42,049 nucleotides of DNA from the NCBI GenBank assembly GCA_964292695.1, contig CAXYWB010000011.1, forward strand, positions 1 to 42,049. Direction: 5' to 3'. The stretch's first letter is position 1. Each line of letters starts with the position of its first letter. The translations under genes were made by a program, and so were the position numbers. Below are positions 15,523-25,744 of this stretch, piece after piece. Source of the DNA: UPXZ01 sp018055865. Its GTDB lineage: Bacteria; Bacteroidota; Bacteroidia; Bacteroidales; Paludibacteraceae. The notes beneath the pieces were generated by a model, which worked only from the letters and a program-made list of their open reading frames with translations, was not told the origin of the DNA and did no database searches.

Positions 15523-16974
15523 ATGAGGTTATACGAAATAATTCAAAATATTAAAGTTGAGAAAACAGCCGGAAATACGGATGTTGAAATTTCGGGTATT
15601 CAGTTCGACTCCCGACGAATTGAAAAAGGAAATCTGTTTGTGGCTACCAGAGGCACCGAGTCCGACGGACACACCTATATCGGCACTGCAATAGAAAAAG
15701 GTGCTGCGGCAGTTCTGTGTGAAGAAATTCCGGCAGAAAAGTATGAAAATATCACTTACATTCAAGTGAAGGACAGCGCTGATGCCCTGGGTCACACAGC
15801 TTCGGCCTGGTATGATTTTCCGTCATCCGGCCTGACTTTGATTGGTGTAACCGGTACAAACGGCAAAACAACTACTGCAACGCTCTTATTCAGGCTTTTT
15901 CGCCAATTAGGACATAAAGCCGGCTTACTGTCTACGGTTCAATATTTTATAAACGACGAAGCCTACGAGGCCACCCACACCACACCCGATGCACTTGCAT
16001 TAAACGAATTACTGGCAAAAATGGTGGATCAGGGATGTGAATATGCTTTTATGGAAGTGAGTTCACACTCAGTGGAACAACGCCGAATAGCTGGACTGCA
16101 ATTTGACGGGGCTGTATTTACCAATCTTACCCGCGATCACATGGACTATCATGTAACATTTGATAATTACCTGAAAGCGAAAAAACGATTTTTTGACGAT
16201 TTGGACAGTAATGCATTTGCTCTGACCAACGCTGATGATAAAAACGGCCCGGTAATGCTTCAAAATACGAAAGCAACAAAGTATACCTATTCGACACGGG
16301 GTATGGCCGATTTCAAAACGAAAATTCTGGAAGATGGATTCGATGGTATGATGCTGGATATGAACGGTAAAGAGGTCCACGTTTCGTTCATCGGAAATTT
16401 CAACGCGTATAATCTGACTGCTGTTTTCGGAACTGCCGTTTTGCTGGGACAAGACGAACTGGAAGTGCTACGTATCATCAGCACATTGAACTCCGTTTCG
16501 GGCAGATTTGAAACCATTCAGGCACCGGCAGGATTTACAGCTATTGTAGACTATGCTCATACGCCCGATGCACTGAAAAACGTCATTTCGACTATCAACG
16601 AAATACTGCAGGGGAAAGGAAACCTGATAACCTTAGTAGGCTGCGGCGGCAACCGCGACAAAGGAAAACGTCCCATGATGGCGCAGGAAGCCGTGAATGG
16701 AAGTTGGAAAGCCATTCTGACATCCGACAATCCGCGCAACGAAGAGCCGATGGATATTATCAACGACATGCTTGACGGTCTGAACTCCGAACAGAAAATG
16801 CGGAGTCTGACTATCGTGGACCGCCGTGAAGCTATCAAAACAGCTTGTACCATAGCCCAAAAGGGCGATGTAGTACTCATAGCCGGCAAAGGACATGAAG
16901 ATTATCAGATAATTAAAGGTGTGAAATACCATTTTGATGATAAGGAAGAGGTGAGAAAGGCGGTCTTTCTCTAA
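15523..16974 (+). CDS. murE: MurE, UDP-MurNAc-L-Ala-D-Glu:meso-diaminopimelate ligase
   Basis: This 483-residue cytoplasmic ligase adds the third residue of the stem peptide using ATP. The P-loop GTNGKTTT starts at about residue 111. The substrate motif DNPR (402-405, in SDNPRNEEP) is the signature of ligases using meso-diaminopimelate rather than lysine, so this organism should make DAP-type peptidoglycan. The ATG at 15523 lies 7 nt after the ftsI stop and gives the family N-terminus MRLYEIIQNI; an upstream in-frame TTG at 15505 would overlap ftsI and is less likely. Confidence 0.96.
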   Translation: MRLYEIIQNIKVEKTAGNTDVEISGIQFDSRRIEKGNLFVATRGTESDGHTYIGTAIEKGAAAVLCEEIPAEKYENITYIQVKDSADALGHTASAWYDFPSSGLTLIGVTGTNGKTTTATLLFRLFRQLGHKAGLLSTVQYFINDEAYEATHTTPDALALNELLAKMVDQGCEYAFMEVSSHSVEQRRIAGLQFDGAVFTNLTRDHMDYHVTFDNYLKAKKRFFDDLDSNAFALTNADDKNGPVMLQNTKATKYTYSTRGMADFKTKILEDGFDGMMLDMNGKEVHVSFIGNFNAYNLTAVFGTAVLLGQDELEVLRIISTLNSVSGRFETIQAPAGFTAIVDYAHTPDALKNVISTINEILQGKGNLITLVGCGGNRDKGKRPMMAQEAVNGSWKAILTSDNPRNEEPMDIINDMLDGLNSEQKMRSLTIVDRREAIKTACTIAQKGDVVLIAGKGHEDYQIIKGVKYHFDDKEEVRKAVFL

Positions 16975-17060
16975 ATTACTTTCCGAAGGAAAGGGACATG
17001 CTTCGAGCAATGAATAAGTGAAATACAATATTTTGAGAACATTAAAAAATCTAAAAAATC

Positions 17061-17083
17061 AGCCCTCGGGCGATTGAGGAGGT
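17061..17083. repeat. GC-rich mini-repeat supplying a Shine-Dalgarno-like tract before mraY
   Basis: The segment contains CCCTCGGGCGATTGAGGAGG and ends 4 nt before the mraY ATG. It resembles a shortened version of 37901-37934, sharing GATTGAGG. The GAGGAGG tract is an unusually strong ribosome-binding site for this phylum. The 113-nt gap between murE and mraY otherwise holds only a short hairpin (16979-16993). Confidence 0.5.
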
Positions 17084-17087
17084 TATT

Positions 17088-18353
17088 ATGCTATACCATT
17101 TGATTCAGTATTTAGAAAGATCTTACGACATTCCCGGTCAGCAGATGTTTTTATCCATCTCATTCCGAACGGGTGTGGGTTTTATTCTGGCTTTACTTGT
17201 AGCAACGGTTTTTGGGCGAAAAATCATCAACCGCCTGCAAAAAATGCAAATCGGCGAAACTATTCGCGATTTGGGCATGGAAGATCAGCTGAAGAAAAAA
17301 GGAACTCCAACCATGGGAGGAATTATTATTATTCTGGCCATTCTCGTCCCCACTCTTTTGCTCGCAGATTTGACCAATATTTACATCATTCTGATGCTTA
17401 TCACTACAGTTTGGATGGGAATAATCGGATTTTCAGACGATTATCTGAAAATTAAGTATCGGAATAAGGAAGGATTGAAAGGACAATTTAAGATTTTCGG
17501 GCAGGTAGGACTGGGCTTAATTGTGGGTTTGACGCTTTACTTGAGTCCGAATGTGCTAATTCGTGAAAACGTAGAATATATCGGCATCCCGCAACGAGTG
17601 GAAGATGTAAGCTACAAAAAAGAAGGAGTGAAATCCACTAAAACCACCATTCCATTTTTCAAAAATAACAACCTGGACTACGCCGATGCATTCAAACACG
17701 CCGGAGAAAATGCCCAAAAATATGGATGGATTTTATTTGTAATCATGGCAATATTGGTTGTAACAGCCGTATCTAACAGTGCCAACCTGACCGACGGAAT
17801 GGATGGGCTGGCCACCGGTTCCACGGCCATAATCGGGGTCACGCTGGGTATACTGGCCTATCTGTCGGGTAATATTAATTATGCCGGCTACCTGAACATC
17901 ATGTATATTCCGGGCACCGGTGAAATGGTTGTTTTTGCCGGAGCACTGATCGGTGCTACCATCGGATTTCTGTGGTATAATTCGTTCCCTGCACAGGTAT
18001 TTATGGGCGATACCGGAAGTCTGACACTCGGGGGAATCATCGCTGTTTTTGCCATTGCAATTCACAAAGAATTGCTGATTCCGGTTTTGTGCGGCCTGTT
18101 TTTCGTCGAAAGTCTTTCGGTTATCATGCAACGTGTTTATTTCAAATATACCAAGAAAAAATACGGTGAAGGCCGGCGGATTTTCCTCATGTCGCCCCTT
18201 CATCACCATTTTCAGCAAGGAGGCAAATCCGGTATCAAAGCCATACTGAATAAGCCGACGAACCCGGTGCATGAGTCGAAACTGGTTGTAAGATTCTGGT
18301 TGATAGGAATAATACTGGCAGCAATAACGATTATTACACTTAAAATTAGGTGA
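17088..18353 (+). CDS. mraY: MraY, phospho-MurNAc-pentapeptide translocase
   Basis: This 421-residue protein with about ten membrane helices makes lipid I by transferring phospho-MurNAc-pentapeptide to undecaprenyl phosphate. Conserved blocks are GTPTMGGIIII, FSDDYLKIKYRN (paired Asp), NLTDGMDGLATG, FMGDTGSLTLGG and LMSPLHHHFQQGG with its histidine run. An insertion of about 45 residues between helices (RENVEYIGIPQRVEDVSY to DYADAFKHAGENAQK) makes it longer than the ~360-residue proteobacterial enzyme, which is usual in Bacteroidetes. It follows murE and nearly touches murD. Confidence 0.96.
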   Translation: MLYHLIQYLERSYDIPGQQMFLSISFRTGVGFILALLVATVFGRKIINRLQKMQIGETIRDLGMEDQLKKKGTPTMGGIIIILAILVPTLLLADLTNIYIILMLITTVWMGIIGFSDDYLKIKYRNKEGLKGQFKIFGQVGLGLIVGLTLYLSPNVLIRENVEYIGIPQRVEDVSYKKEGVKSTKTTIPFFKNNNLDYADAFKHAGENAQKYGWILFVIMAILVVTAVSNSANLTDGMDGLATGSTAIIGVTLGILAYLSGNINYAGYLNIMYIPGTGEMVVFAGALIGATIGFLWYNSFPAQVFMGDTGSLTLGGIIAVFAIAIHKELLIPVLCGLFFVESLSVIMQRVYFKYTKKKYGEGRRIFLMSPLHHHFQQGGKSGIKAILNKPTNPVHESKLVVRFWLIGIILAAITIITLKIR

Positions 18354-18355
18354 AA

Positions 18356-19690
18356 ATGAAGCGAATTGTCATTCTTGGAGCGGGCGAAAGTGGTGCAGGA
18401 GCAGCCGTTTTGGCAAAAAAGCAGGGATTTGATGTCTTTGTTTCCGATTTTGGTGAAATAAAAGATCATTATAAGCAATTACTTGACAATCATCATATTC
18501 CATGGGAAGAAAAACAGCATTCGGAAAAATTAATTCTGAATGCCGGGGAGGTGATAAAAAGTCCGGGAATACCAGACAAAGCACCTATTGTAAAAAAATT
18601 GATTGAGAAAAAAATTCCGGTAATTTCGGAAATTGAATTTGCAGGGCGGTATACCGATGCCAAAATGATTTGCATTACAGGCAGCAACGGCAAAACAACC
18701 ACCACCATGCTGATATATCACATTCTGAAAGATGCAGGTTTGAACGCCGGATTGGCCGGGAATGTAGGCGAAAGCCTGGCGCTGCAGGTGGCTGAAAAAG
18801 ATTTTGATTATTACGTTCTGGAACTGAGCAGTTTTCAGCTCGACGGAATGAAAGAATTTAAGGCTGATATTGCCATTTTGCTCAATATCACGCCCGACCA
18901 CCTGGACCGTTACGATTACGAATTTCAGAAATACATCGATTCGAAATTCAAAATTATCCAAAATCAAACCAGCAAAGATTCATTTATCTTCTGGAACGAC
19001 GATCCGGTCATTCAGCAGGAGCTTAAAAAGCGGAAAATTCAATCGACACTCTACCCTTTTTCGTTGGAAAGAGAAGAAAAGACAAAAGCGTTTATCGAAA
19101 ATAACCTATTGATTATAAATACATTAAACAACTTATTCACTATGCCTTCAGCAGAATTATCCCTTCAGGGAATACACAATACATACAACTCCATGGCAGC
19201 CGGGCTGGCAGCATCAATTGTGAACGTACGCAAGGAAAATATCCGGCAGTCGCTTCAGGATTTTCAGGGAGTGGAGCACCGGCTCGAATACGTTGCCACA
19301 GTAAAAGATGTAAAATACATCAACGACTCGAAAGCGACCAATGTAAATTCATGCTGGTATGCGCTTCAAAGCATGCGTACGCAGGTTGTACTTATTTTGG
19401 GCGGCACCGACAAAGGAAATGATTACTCCGAAATAGAAGAACTGGTGAAGGAAAAAGTGACAGGATTAATTTTTCTGGGGGTTGACAACGAAAAACTGCA
19501 TCAGTTCTTCGACGGAAAAGTGGAAAAAATAGTCGATGTGCAATCCATGGAAGAGTGTGTAAAAGAAGCGTACAAGATGGCAAATCCGCGACAAACAGTA
19601 TTGCTTTCGCCTTGCTGTGCCAGTTTTGATCTTTTCAAGAACTACGAAGACCGCGGAAAACAATTCAAAGCCTGCGTCAGAAATCTTTGA
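18356..19690 (+). CDS. murD: MurD, UDP-MurNAc-L-alanine:D-glutamate ligase
   Basis: This 444-residue cytoplasmic ligase adds D-glutamate to UDP-MurNAc-L-Ala. An N-terminal Rossmann motif (ILGAGESGAGAA) binds the UDP substrate; the ATP P-loop GSNGKTTTT starts at about residue 109; NITPDHLDRY and YINDSKATN are family blocks; the C-terminus ends with LLSPCCASFDLFKNYEDRGKQF. The ATG at 18356 is 2 nt after the mraY stop, with AGG six bases upstream; a GTG at 18350 would add two residues and overlap mraY. Confidence 0.96.
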   Translation: MKRIVILGAGESGAGAAVLAKKQGFDVFVSDFGEIKDHYKQLLDNHHIPWEEKQHSEKLILNAGEVIKSPGIPDKAPIVKKLIEKKIPVISEIEFAGRYTDAKMICITGSNGKTTTTMLIYHILKDAGLNAGLAGNVGESLALQVAEKDFDYYVLELSSFQLDGMKEFKADIAILLNITPDHLDRYDYEFQKYIDSKFKIIQNQTSKDSFIFWNDDPVIQQELKKRKIQSTLYPFSLEREEKTKAFIENNLLIINTLNNLFTMPSAELSLQGIHNTYNSMAAGLAASIVNVRKENIRQSLQDFQGVEHRLEYVATVKDVKYINDSKATNVNSCWYALQSMRTQVVLILGGTDKGNDYSEIEELVKEKVTGLIFLGVDNEKLHQFFDGKVEKIVDVQSMEECVKEAYKMANPRQTVLLSPCCASFDLFKNYEDRGKQFKACVRNL

Positions 19691-19742
19691 TTGGTGAATT
19701 GATTGAGTGGTTGAGTGATTTTTACCTAAAATTAATAAATGA

Positions 19743-20981
19743 ATGGGAAATTTATTTACAAAATATCTGAAAGGCGATACCACAATATGGATAGTATTTA
19801 TCATTTTGTGTATATTTTCCAGCATTGAGCTCTACAGTGCATCGAGTACATTGGCTTTCAAGGCAGCCAACCATACCGCACCTATGCTTCAACATGTTTC
19901 ATTTCTGGTATTCGGAGCTTTGCTCGCTTATTTTGTTCACCTGGTTCCATACAGGTATGTTCGTATTCTTGCCTATCTGGGGCTTATTACATCCTTTTTT
20001 CTGCTCATTTACGTGCTTGCACGGGGCGAAAGCACCAACGAAGCCAGCCGCTGGATACGAATTATGGGTGTTCAGTTTCAACCATCCGAAATTGCAAAAC
20101 TATCGCTCATTATCGTCATTGCAGACTTTATATCCCGCATCAGAGCCAATCCGGGCTACGAAAAAAAATATTTCATCTGGATTCTGGGAGTTGCCGGAGT
20201 TATTATCGGATTAATATTGCTGGAAAATTTCTCAACCGCAGCCATATTAGGGCTAGTTGTGTTTTTCATGATGTTTATCGGTCAGATTTCCTGGAAAAAA
20301 CTGGCCGGAATAATGGGAGCCATAGTAGCTGTATTGTTGGTTGGATATTTACTGGTAAAAACGATTCCTAAAGAAAAAATGCCTGAAGCCCTTGGCCGTG
20401 CTTACACCTGGGTAGCCCGCATTGATCGGTCGGCACAGGAAACAGATGAAAATAAATATGTGATGAACGATGAAAATCTACAGGTGCAGCACGGACGAAT
20501 AGCCGTGGCGCGGGGGGGATTTTTGGGAGTTTTTCCGGGAAACAGTGTGGAGCGTGATTACCTGCCTCATGCTTACGATGATTTTATTTACGCCATTATT
20601 GTGGAAGAAATGGGACTGGCCGGCGGAATTTTTGTTATGTTCCTTTATCTGGTACTGCTTTTCCGTACCGGGCAAATTGCTACTGTTTGTAAAAGTACAT
20701 TTCCGGCTATGCTGGTGACGGGTCTCGGGCTTTTAATTACGCTGCAGGCTACCGTCAATATGTTTGTAGGATCCGGCTTTGGGCTGGTCACCGGTCAGCC
20801 GCTGCCTCTGATAAGTCGGGGAGGAACGTCAATTCTGGTTACGTGCATATACTTTGGAATAATTCTGGGAGTAATCCGCGAAATAAAATCGGAGGGAAAT
20901 AAAATACAGGAAAAGCAACAACCTGAAGTAGACGACATTCCAAAAACCGATACAATCGTATTGGAACTGGAAGATAGTTGA
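19743..20981 (+). CDS. ftsW: FtsW, lipid II polymerase of the divisome (SEDS family)
   Basis: This 412-residue SEDS-family protein has about ten membrane helices. It polymerises septal glycan strands with FtsI. Visible family blocks are ASRWIRIMGVQFQPSEIAKL (about residues 98-117), GRIAVARGGFLGVFPGNSVERDYLPHAYDDFIYAIIVEEMG in the extracellular loop with its conserved Asp, and GLVTGQPLPLISRGGTSIL near the end. A soluble tail of about 30 residues follows. It lies between murD and murG as in other Bacteroidetes dcw clusters. Confidence 0.95.
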   Translation: MGNLFTKYLKGDTTIWIVFIILCIFSSIELYSASSTLAFKAANHTAPMLQHVSFLVFGALLAYFVHLVPYRYVRILAYLGLITSFFLLIYVLARGESTNEASRWIRIMGVQFQPSEIAKLSLIIVIADFISRIRANPGYEKKYFIWILGVAGVIIGLILLENFSTAAILGLVVFFMMFIGQISWKKLAGIMGAIVAVLLVGYLLVKTIPKEKMPEALGRAYTWVARIDRSAQETDENKYVMNDENLQVQHGRIAVARGGFLGVFPGNSVERDYLPHAYDDFIYAIIVEEMGLAGGIFVMFLYLVLLFRTGQIATVCKSTFPAMLVTGLGLLITLQATVNMFVGSGFGLVTGQPLPLISRGGTSILVTCIYFGIILGVIREIKSEGNKIQEKQQPEVDDIPKTDTIVLELEDS

Positions 20982-21082
20982 GGAATGTAAACAACAGGTA
21001 TAAAATATTGATTTGCAACAAATAAAATGCAGATTTGGATTTAAAGTTCCCTGATTGACAATTTATTTAAAAAAAATTAAGC

Positions 21083-22186
21083 ATGAAGTACATAATCAGT
21101 GGCGGCGGCACAGGCGGACATATTTTCCCGGCCATAAGCATTGCGAATGCCATCAAAGCCAGAGATTCGCAGGCTGACATTCTTTTTGTGGGAGCTATTG
21201 GCCGCATGGAAATGGATCGGGTTCCTCTGGCAGGTTATCCTATCGAGGGGCTACCGGTGCGGGGATTTGACAGAAAAAACATGTTAAAAAACATACGGGT
21301 TCTGATTGATTTACAAAAAAGCATTCTGAAAGCCCGGAAAATTATACGCAATTTTCATCCGGATATAGCCATCGGAGTAGGCGGATACGCCAGCGCACCC
21401 ACACTGAAAGCTGCATCCGGGCAGGGTGTACCTACGCTGCTTCAGGAACAAAATTCGTACGCCGGTGTAACCAACAAAATGCTGGCTGCGAAAGCATCAA
21501 AAATCTGTGTGGCTTACGAAGGTATGGAGAAATTCTTTCCGAAAGAAAAAATCATACTGACCGGAAACCCGGTTCGACAGGATCTTTTCACAGTTGAGCC
21601 CAAAGCACCGCAAGCGTATGAATTCTTCGGTTTGGACCCGGCAAAAAAAACATTGCTTATCGTAGGAGGTAGTTTGGGTGCACGAACTATCAACCAAAGC
21701 GTAACTGTCAAACTGGATGAAATTGTGAAAAGCGGCATTCAGATTATCTGGCAAACGGGAAAATTCTACATCGAAAAAGCGCATTCAGATGCCGAAAAGT
21801 ATGAAAGCAAGGAATTGATTGTAACGGATTTTGTTTCGAGAATGGATTACGCTTACGCCGTTGCCGATCTGGTAATTTCGAGAGCCGGCGCCAGTTCTAT
21901 TTCAGAACTTTGCCTGCTCGAAAAACCAGTAATCCTGGTACCTTCGCCCAATGTGGCAGAAGATCATCAAACCAAAAACGCACTGGCATTGGTCCATAGA
22001 AACGCGGCTATCATGATTCGGGATGCAGATGCTGCAGAAAACCTGATTCCGAAAGCGTTGGAACTGATAAGCAACAACAAGGAGCTGGAAAAACTAGCTG
22101 CGAATATCGTTTTACTTGCGCAGAAAAATTCAGCTGACAGAATTGCAGATGAAGTGTTTAAGATAATAAAAACGGGGACAAGGTGA
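21083..22186 (+). CDS. murG: MurG, UDP-GlcNAc:lipid I N-acetylglucosaminyltransferase
   Basis: This 367-residue GT-B glycosyltransferase makes lipid II on the inner face of the membrane. The N-terminal glycine-rich loop GGGTGGHIFPA (residues 7-17), QEQNSYAGVTN, LIVGGSLGART, and the donor-binding SRAGASSISELCLLEKPVILVPSP are all present. The 101-nt gap after ftsW ends in an A-rich tract just before the ATG, with no clear Shine-Dalgarno sequence. murC follows after 34 nt. Confidence 0.96.
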   Translation: MKYIISGGGTGGHIFPAISIANAIKARDSQADILFVGAIGRMEMDRVPLAGYPIEGLPVRGFDRKNMLKNIRVLIDLQKSILKARKIIRNFHPDIAIGVGGYASAPTLKAASGQGVPTLLQEQNSYAGVTNKMLAAKASKICVAYEGMEKFFPKEKIILTGNPVRQDLFTVEPKAPQAYEFFGLDPAKKTLLIVGGSLGARTINQSVTVKLDEIVKSGIQIIWQTGKFYIEKAHSDAEKYESKELIVTDFVSRMDYAYAVADLVISRAGASSISELCLLEKPVILVPSPNVAEDHQTKNALALVHRNAAIMIRDADAAENLIPKALELISNNKELEKLAANIVLLAQKNSADRIADEVFKIIKTGTR

Positions 22187-22220
22187 CTTCATGATAAAAT
22201 GATAATTTGAAATGTAGAAT

Positions 22221-23618
22221 ATGAATGATAAATTCACACAATATTATTTTTTGGGCATAGGCGGAATAGGCATGAGCGCCATAGCCCGCTATTTCAATGC
22301 AAAAGGCTATGCAGTAGCGGGTTATGATCGTTCGGAAACCAAATTGACCTCAGACCTCGAATCGGAAGGAATAGTAGTGAATTACGATGAATCTGAGACA
22401 GAAATTCCAATCGGATTCAGAGATTCGGCCAAAACATTGGTTGTAGTTACACCGGCTATTCCGGCTGAGCATGAGCAGTTTGTATATTTCAAAAATCACA
22501 ATTTCAACATTCAGAAACGGTCTGAAATTTTGGGTACCATCACACGTCAAAGTAAAGCAGTTTGCATTGCCGGAACACATGGCAAGACCACGACTTCGAC
22601 CATGACAGCCCATTTATTTCATCAGTCTCATGTAGAATGCAGTGCATTTCTGGGAGGCATTTCCAATAATTATAACACAAATCTGCTAATCTCCACACAG
22701 AGCAATTTTGTAGTAGTGGAAGCCGATGAATACGACCGTTCATTTCATCATCTTACACCTTACATGGCTGTAATTACATCGCTCGAAGCCGACCATCTGG
22801 ACATTTACGGAACGTATGAAGCTGTCATTGATAGTTTTCAGCATTTTGCATCGCTCATTGCTCCGGGTGGAGCTCTTATTTTGAATAAAAAAATAGATTT
22901 TCAACCTAAATTAAAAAAAGGAGTTAAATTTTACACCTACGGACTGGGACAAACAGCTGATTTCCATGCAAATAACATCCGTAAAATCCATGAAAATCTC
23001 TACTTCGATTTTGTGACCCCCACTGAGACCATTCACGATATCCGCCTGGGTGTACCTGTAATGATAAACGTGGAAAACGGAGTAGCCGCAATGGCTCTGG
23101 CATGGCTCTGCGGAGTGACCAACGAAGAGATACGGACAGCTATGTCCACTTTTTCGGGCATTTACCGGCGGTTCGACTTTGTGTATACCAACGACAAAGT
23201 GGTTTACATGGATGATTACGCCCATCATCCGGGCGAATTGCAGGCAAGTATCTCATCTATCCGGCAACTGTATCCCGACAGAAAAATCACCGGAATCTTC
23301 CAACCTCATCTTTTCAGCCGTACTAAAGATTTTGCACGTGAATTTGCCGAATCATTGTCGGCACTGGATGAACTGATTCTGCTCGATATTTATCCTGCGC
23401 GCGAGTTGCCCATCGAAGGAGTTACATCCGCATTAATTCTAAAAGATGTTAGTATTCAACACAAAACACTGACTACTAAAGAAAATTTGCTAACTTTGTT
23501 AGACCAAAAAGAGATTGATGTGCTCGTTACGTTTGGTGCAGGCGACATTGATAAAATGGTGCCTGAAATCAAAAAATACCTGAAAGAACGATTCAATAAC
23601 AATTCGGAGAAAAAATGA
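22221..23618 (+). CDS. murC: MurC, UDP-MurNAc:L-alanine ligase
   Basis: This 465-residue ligase adds the first stem-peptide residue, L-alanine, to UDP-MurNAc. An N-terminal glycine-rich motif (FLGIGGIGMSAIARYF) precedes the P-loop GTHGKTTTS (from about residue 118). VVEADEYDRSF, DDYAHHPGELQAS and FQPHLFSRTKDF are MurC signatures. The stop codon overlaps the ftsQ start by 4 nt (ATGA), indicating translational coupling. Confidence 0.96.
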   Translation: MNDKFTQYYFLGIGGIGMSAIARYFNAKGYAVAGYDRSETKLTSDLESEGIVVNYDESETEIPIGFRDSAKTLVVVTPAIPAEHEQFVYFKNHNFNIQKRSEILGTITRQSKAVCIAGTHGKTTTSTMTAHLFHQSHVECSAFLGGISNNYNTNLLISTQSNFVVVEADEYDRSFHHLTPYMAVITSLEADHLDIYGTYEAVIDSFQHFASLIAPGGALILNKKIDFQPKLKKGVKFYTYGLGQTADFHANNIRKIHENLYFDFVTPTETIHDIRLGVPVMINVENGVAAMALAWLCGVTNEEIRTAMSTFSGIYRRFDFVYTNDKVVYMDDYAHHPGELQASISSIRQLYPDRKITGIFQPHLFSRTKDFAREFAESLSALDELILLDIYPARELPIEGVTSALILKDVSIQHKTLTTKENLLTLLDQKEIDVLVTFGAGDIDKMVPEIKKYLKERFNNNSEKK

Positions 23619-24352
23619 CCCGGCTGCTGAAATACATATTTATTTTCACTGCAATGGCTCTGTGTGTAGGTTATGCAGTGATAGCCAATGCTAAAGGGAC
23701 TGAAGCGGTAGACAGGAAAGTATGCTCAAATGTGAATGTTACTATTACTGATTACGATCAGAAAAAACTGATAAGCAACGAAGAAATTTCGCTGCTGCTG
23801 AAATCCAAAGATCTGAATCCGATTGGCAAATCGCTACGGCATATCCGCACAAAAACCATTGAAGATGTGATTGAGAAACATCCGATGGTACGTCATGCCG
23901 AGTGTTACAAAACACCGAAAGGCGAAATTCAGATAAACATCGAACAACGAAATCCGGTTCTTCGTGTGGTAGGTGTCGAAAACTATTATGTGGATGATTT
24001 GAGAAAAACAATGCCGGTTTCGCTGAATTTTGCTGCCTATGTACCCATAGCAACTGGAAGAGTAACTAAAAAAACAGCCTGCGGACCGCTATTTGATTTT
24101 GCACAGCACATAAGCCGCGATCCATTTTGGAACGATCAGATAGCCCAAATCAATATCAATGACCGGATGCAGGTAGAACTCGTGCCCCGTGTAGGCGAGC
24201 ATATTATTATACTGGGTACTTTTGACCGCTACAAGCAAAAGCTGGAAAAGCTTCGAAAACTCTATCTCTTTGGCCTTAATGAAACCGGATGGAATGCATA
24301 TTCATCCATTAATCTGCAATACAAGGATCAGGTAGTGTGTACAAGAAAATAG
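23615..24352 (+). CDS. ftsQ: FtsQ-like cell division protein
   Basis: This 245-residue bitopic protein has a short cytoplasmic end, one membrane helix (YIFIFTAMALCVGYAVIANA, about 6-25) and a periplasmic region with a POTRA-like start (about 36-110; LLKSKDLNPIG, IEDVIEKHPMVRHAECYKTPKGEIQINIEQRNPVLRV broken across strands). FtsQ recruits FtsL and its partners and links them to FtsK and FtsA. The ATG overlaps the murC stop. Sequence conservation is low; position between murC and ftsA supports the call. Confidence 0.9.
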   Translation: MTRLLKYIFIFTAMALCVGYAVIANAKGTEAVDRKVCSNVNVTITDYDQKKLISNEEISLLLKSKDLNPIGKSLRHIRTKTIEDVIEKHPMVRHAECYKTPKGEIQINIEQRNPVLRVVGVENYYVDDLRKTMPVSLNFAAYVPIATGRVTKKTACGPLFDFAQHISRDPFWNDQIAQININDRMQVELVPRVGEHIIILGTFDRYKQKLEKLRKLYLFGLNETGWNAYSSINLQYKDQVVCTRK

Positions 24353-24427
24353 TGATGGGGTTTCATGTTTCACTTTTCGGGTATTTTTTTTTTATTATAA
24401 AATCTAATTTCTAATTTTTCTGAATGT

Positions 24428-25711
24428 ATGAATAAGAGTCCTCTCGTATATATCGACTTTGGCGGATCACGCATCAGCGCGATAGCCGGATTTGTGCAGG
24501 ATGATCATGCCTTGAAGGTGTTGGGAGAACAACTGCGGCTGAGCGATGATGTAAAAAGCGGCATAGTGGAGAAAATGACCGGAGCTGCTTTTAAGGTAAA
24601 CGAGATTACCAAATTGCTGCAAAACTCCCTGAAAATGGAACAGATAAGCCGGGTAAGCATCAGTGTGAATGCCCGCACCATGAAGCATTATACCTACACC
24701 CTCGAAAGTCAGATTTTCAATCTGGTGACCGATAAACTCCTGAAAGACATTGAAAAAAAATGCAAAGAAGATGTTGAGAACGACAAAATTTATGTTTTCG
24801 AATGCATTCCATTAGCATATTATATTGATGGTGAAAGAGTTGACAATCCGACAGGCAAGCACGGTTCCAATATTCGAATTGATTTCAATGTTATTATCGG
24901 AAATTATCAGGTAAAAGAATCGCTTGAAAGAAGCATAGAACGCACCGGAATTGCGGTAGATTACATTCATCTTGGAATTGAAGCCGTTTCAACAGCCATA
25001 CTCGACGATAAAAACCGCGATGACGGCTGTGCCATTATTGCTTTTGGAGCTACTACCACTACTCTGGGGGTGTACTGCGAAGGCATGCTGCAGGAATTGT
25101 GTGTTATCCCCCTGGGCGGAATGAATATTACCAAAGACATTCAGGAATTGGGAGTCAGTTTTCAGAATGCCGAATTGCTTAAATGCAAAACCGGATGTGC
25201 CATGGAAAAAATGGTAACAAAACCGATCAATGTTCAGATACCGAATGAAAATCCACATGGCGAACCGGTGAAAATATCCACTTTATTCCTGGCTACAATT
25301 ATTGAATCCCGACTGGAAGAAATGCTGGAACCCATTTTCCAGCAGATTGACAGCATCCCCTACCCGCTGCATTCAGGTATAGTGATTACCGGTGGTGCTG
25401 CCAAATTGAAATTCCTGACGGAATTTATAGCCGAAAAAACCGGATTTCAGGTTCGGATTGGCAATCATACCGAATGGCTGTCGGAAGACACGGATGAAAA
25501 ATTTTTCGATCCTTCGTATTCACAGGCAGTTGGAGCATTGTTGCTTTCCAACGAACTGATTCAAAAACAGGTGGAAATTCAGCAGGCTGCCATTAAGCCC
25601 AAATTGCCGAATAATTTTATCAAAAAAATGGCAAATAAGATCAACATCGGAATGGAATCGCTCTTCAAATACGATGACATGGAAAAAGAACAAAACGAAC
25701 AACAGAAATAA
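24428..25711 (+). CDS. ftsA: FtsA, actin-like membrane tether for FtsZ
   Basis: This 427-residue actin-fold ATPase tethers FtsZ filaments to the membrane and recruits later divisome proteins. The phosphate-1 motif YIDFGGSRISAIAG is at the N-terminus, an SHS2/1C subdomain follows (about 80-165), phosphate-2 is AIIAFGATTTTLGVY and the adenosine motif is IVITGGAAKLKF. The C-terminus has a basic segment (FIKKMANKINIGMESLFKYDD), likely the amphipathic membrane-binding helix, then an acidic Gln-rich tail. It is 33 nt upstream of ftsZ. Confidence 0.95.
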   Translation: MNKSPLVYIDFGGSRISAIAGFVQDDHALKVLGEQLRLSDDVKSGIVEKMTGAAFKVNEITKLLQNSLKMEQISRVSISVNARTMKHYTYTLESQIFNLVTDKLLKDIEKKCKEDVENDKIYVFECIPLAYYIDGERVDNPTGKHGSNIRIDFNVIIGNYQVKESLERSIERTGIAVDYIHLGIEAVSTAILDDKNRDDGCAIIAFGATTTTLGVYCEGMLQELCVIPLGGMNITKDIQELGVSFQNAELLKCKTGCAMEKMVTKPINVQIPNENPHGEPVKISTLFLATIIESRLEEMLEPIFQQIDSIPYPLHSGIVITGGAAKLKFLTEFIAEKTGFQVRIGNHTEWLSEDTDEKFFDPSYSQAVGALLLSNELIQKQVEIQQAAIKPKLPNNFIKKMANKINIGMESLFKYDDMEKEQNEQQK

Positions 25712-25744
25712 CAGCATAACAAAGATATACTTAAACAAAATAAT

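Noticed and set aside
16979..16993. CTTTCC/GGAAAG hairpin after murE as a terminator
   Set aside because: It has a 6-bp stem with no T-tract and lies inside what should be one transcription unit.
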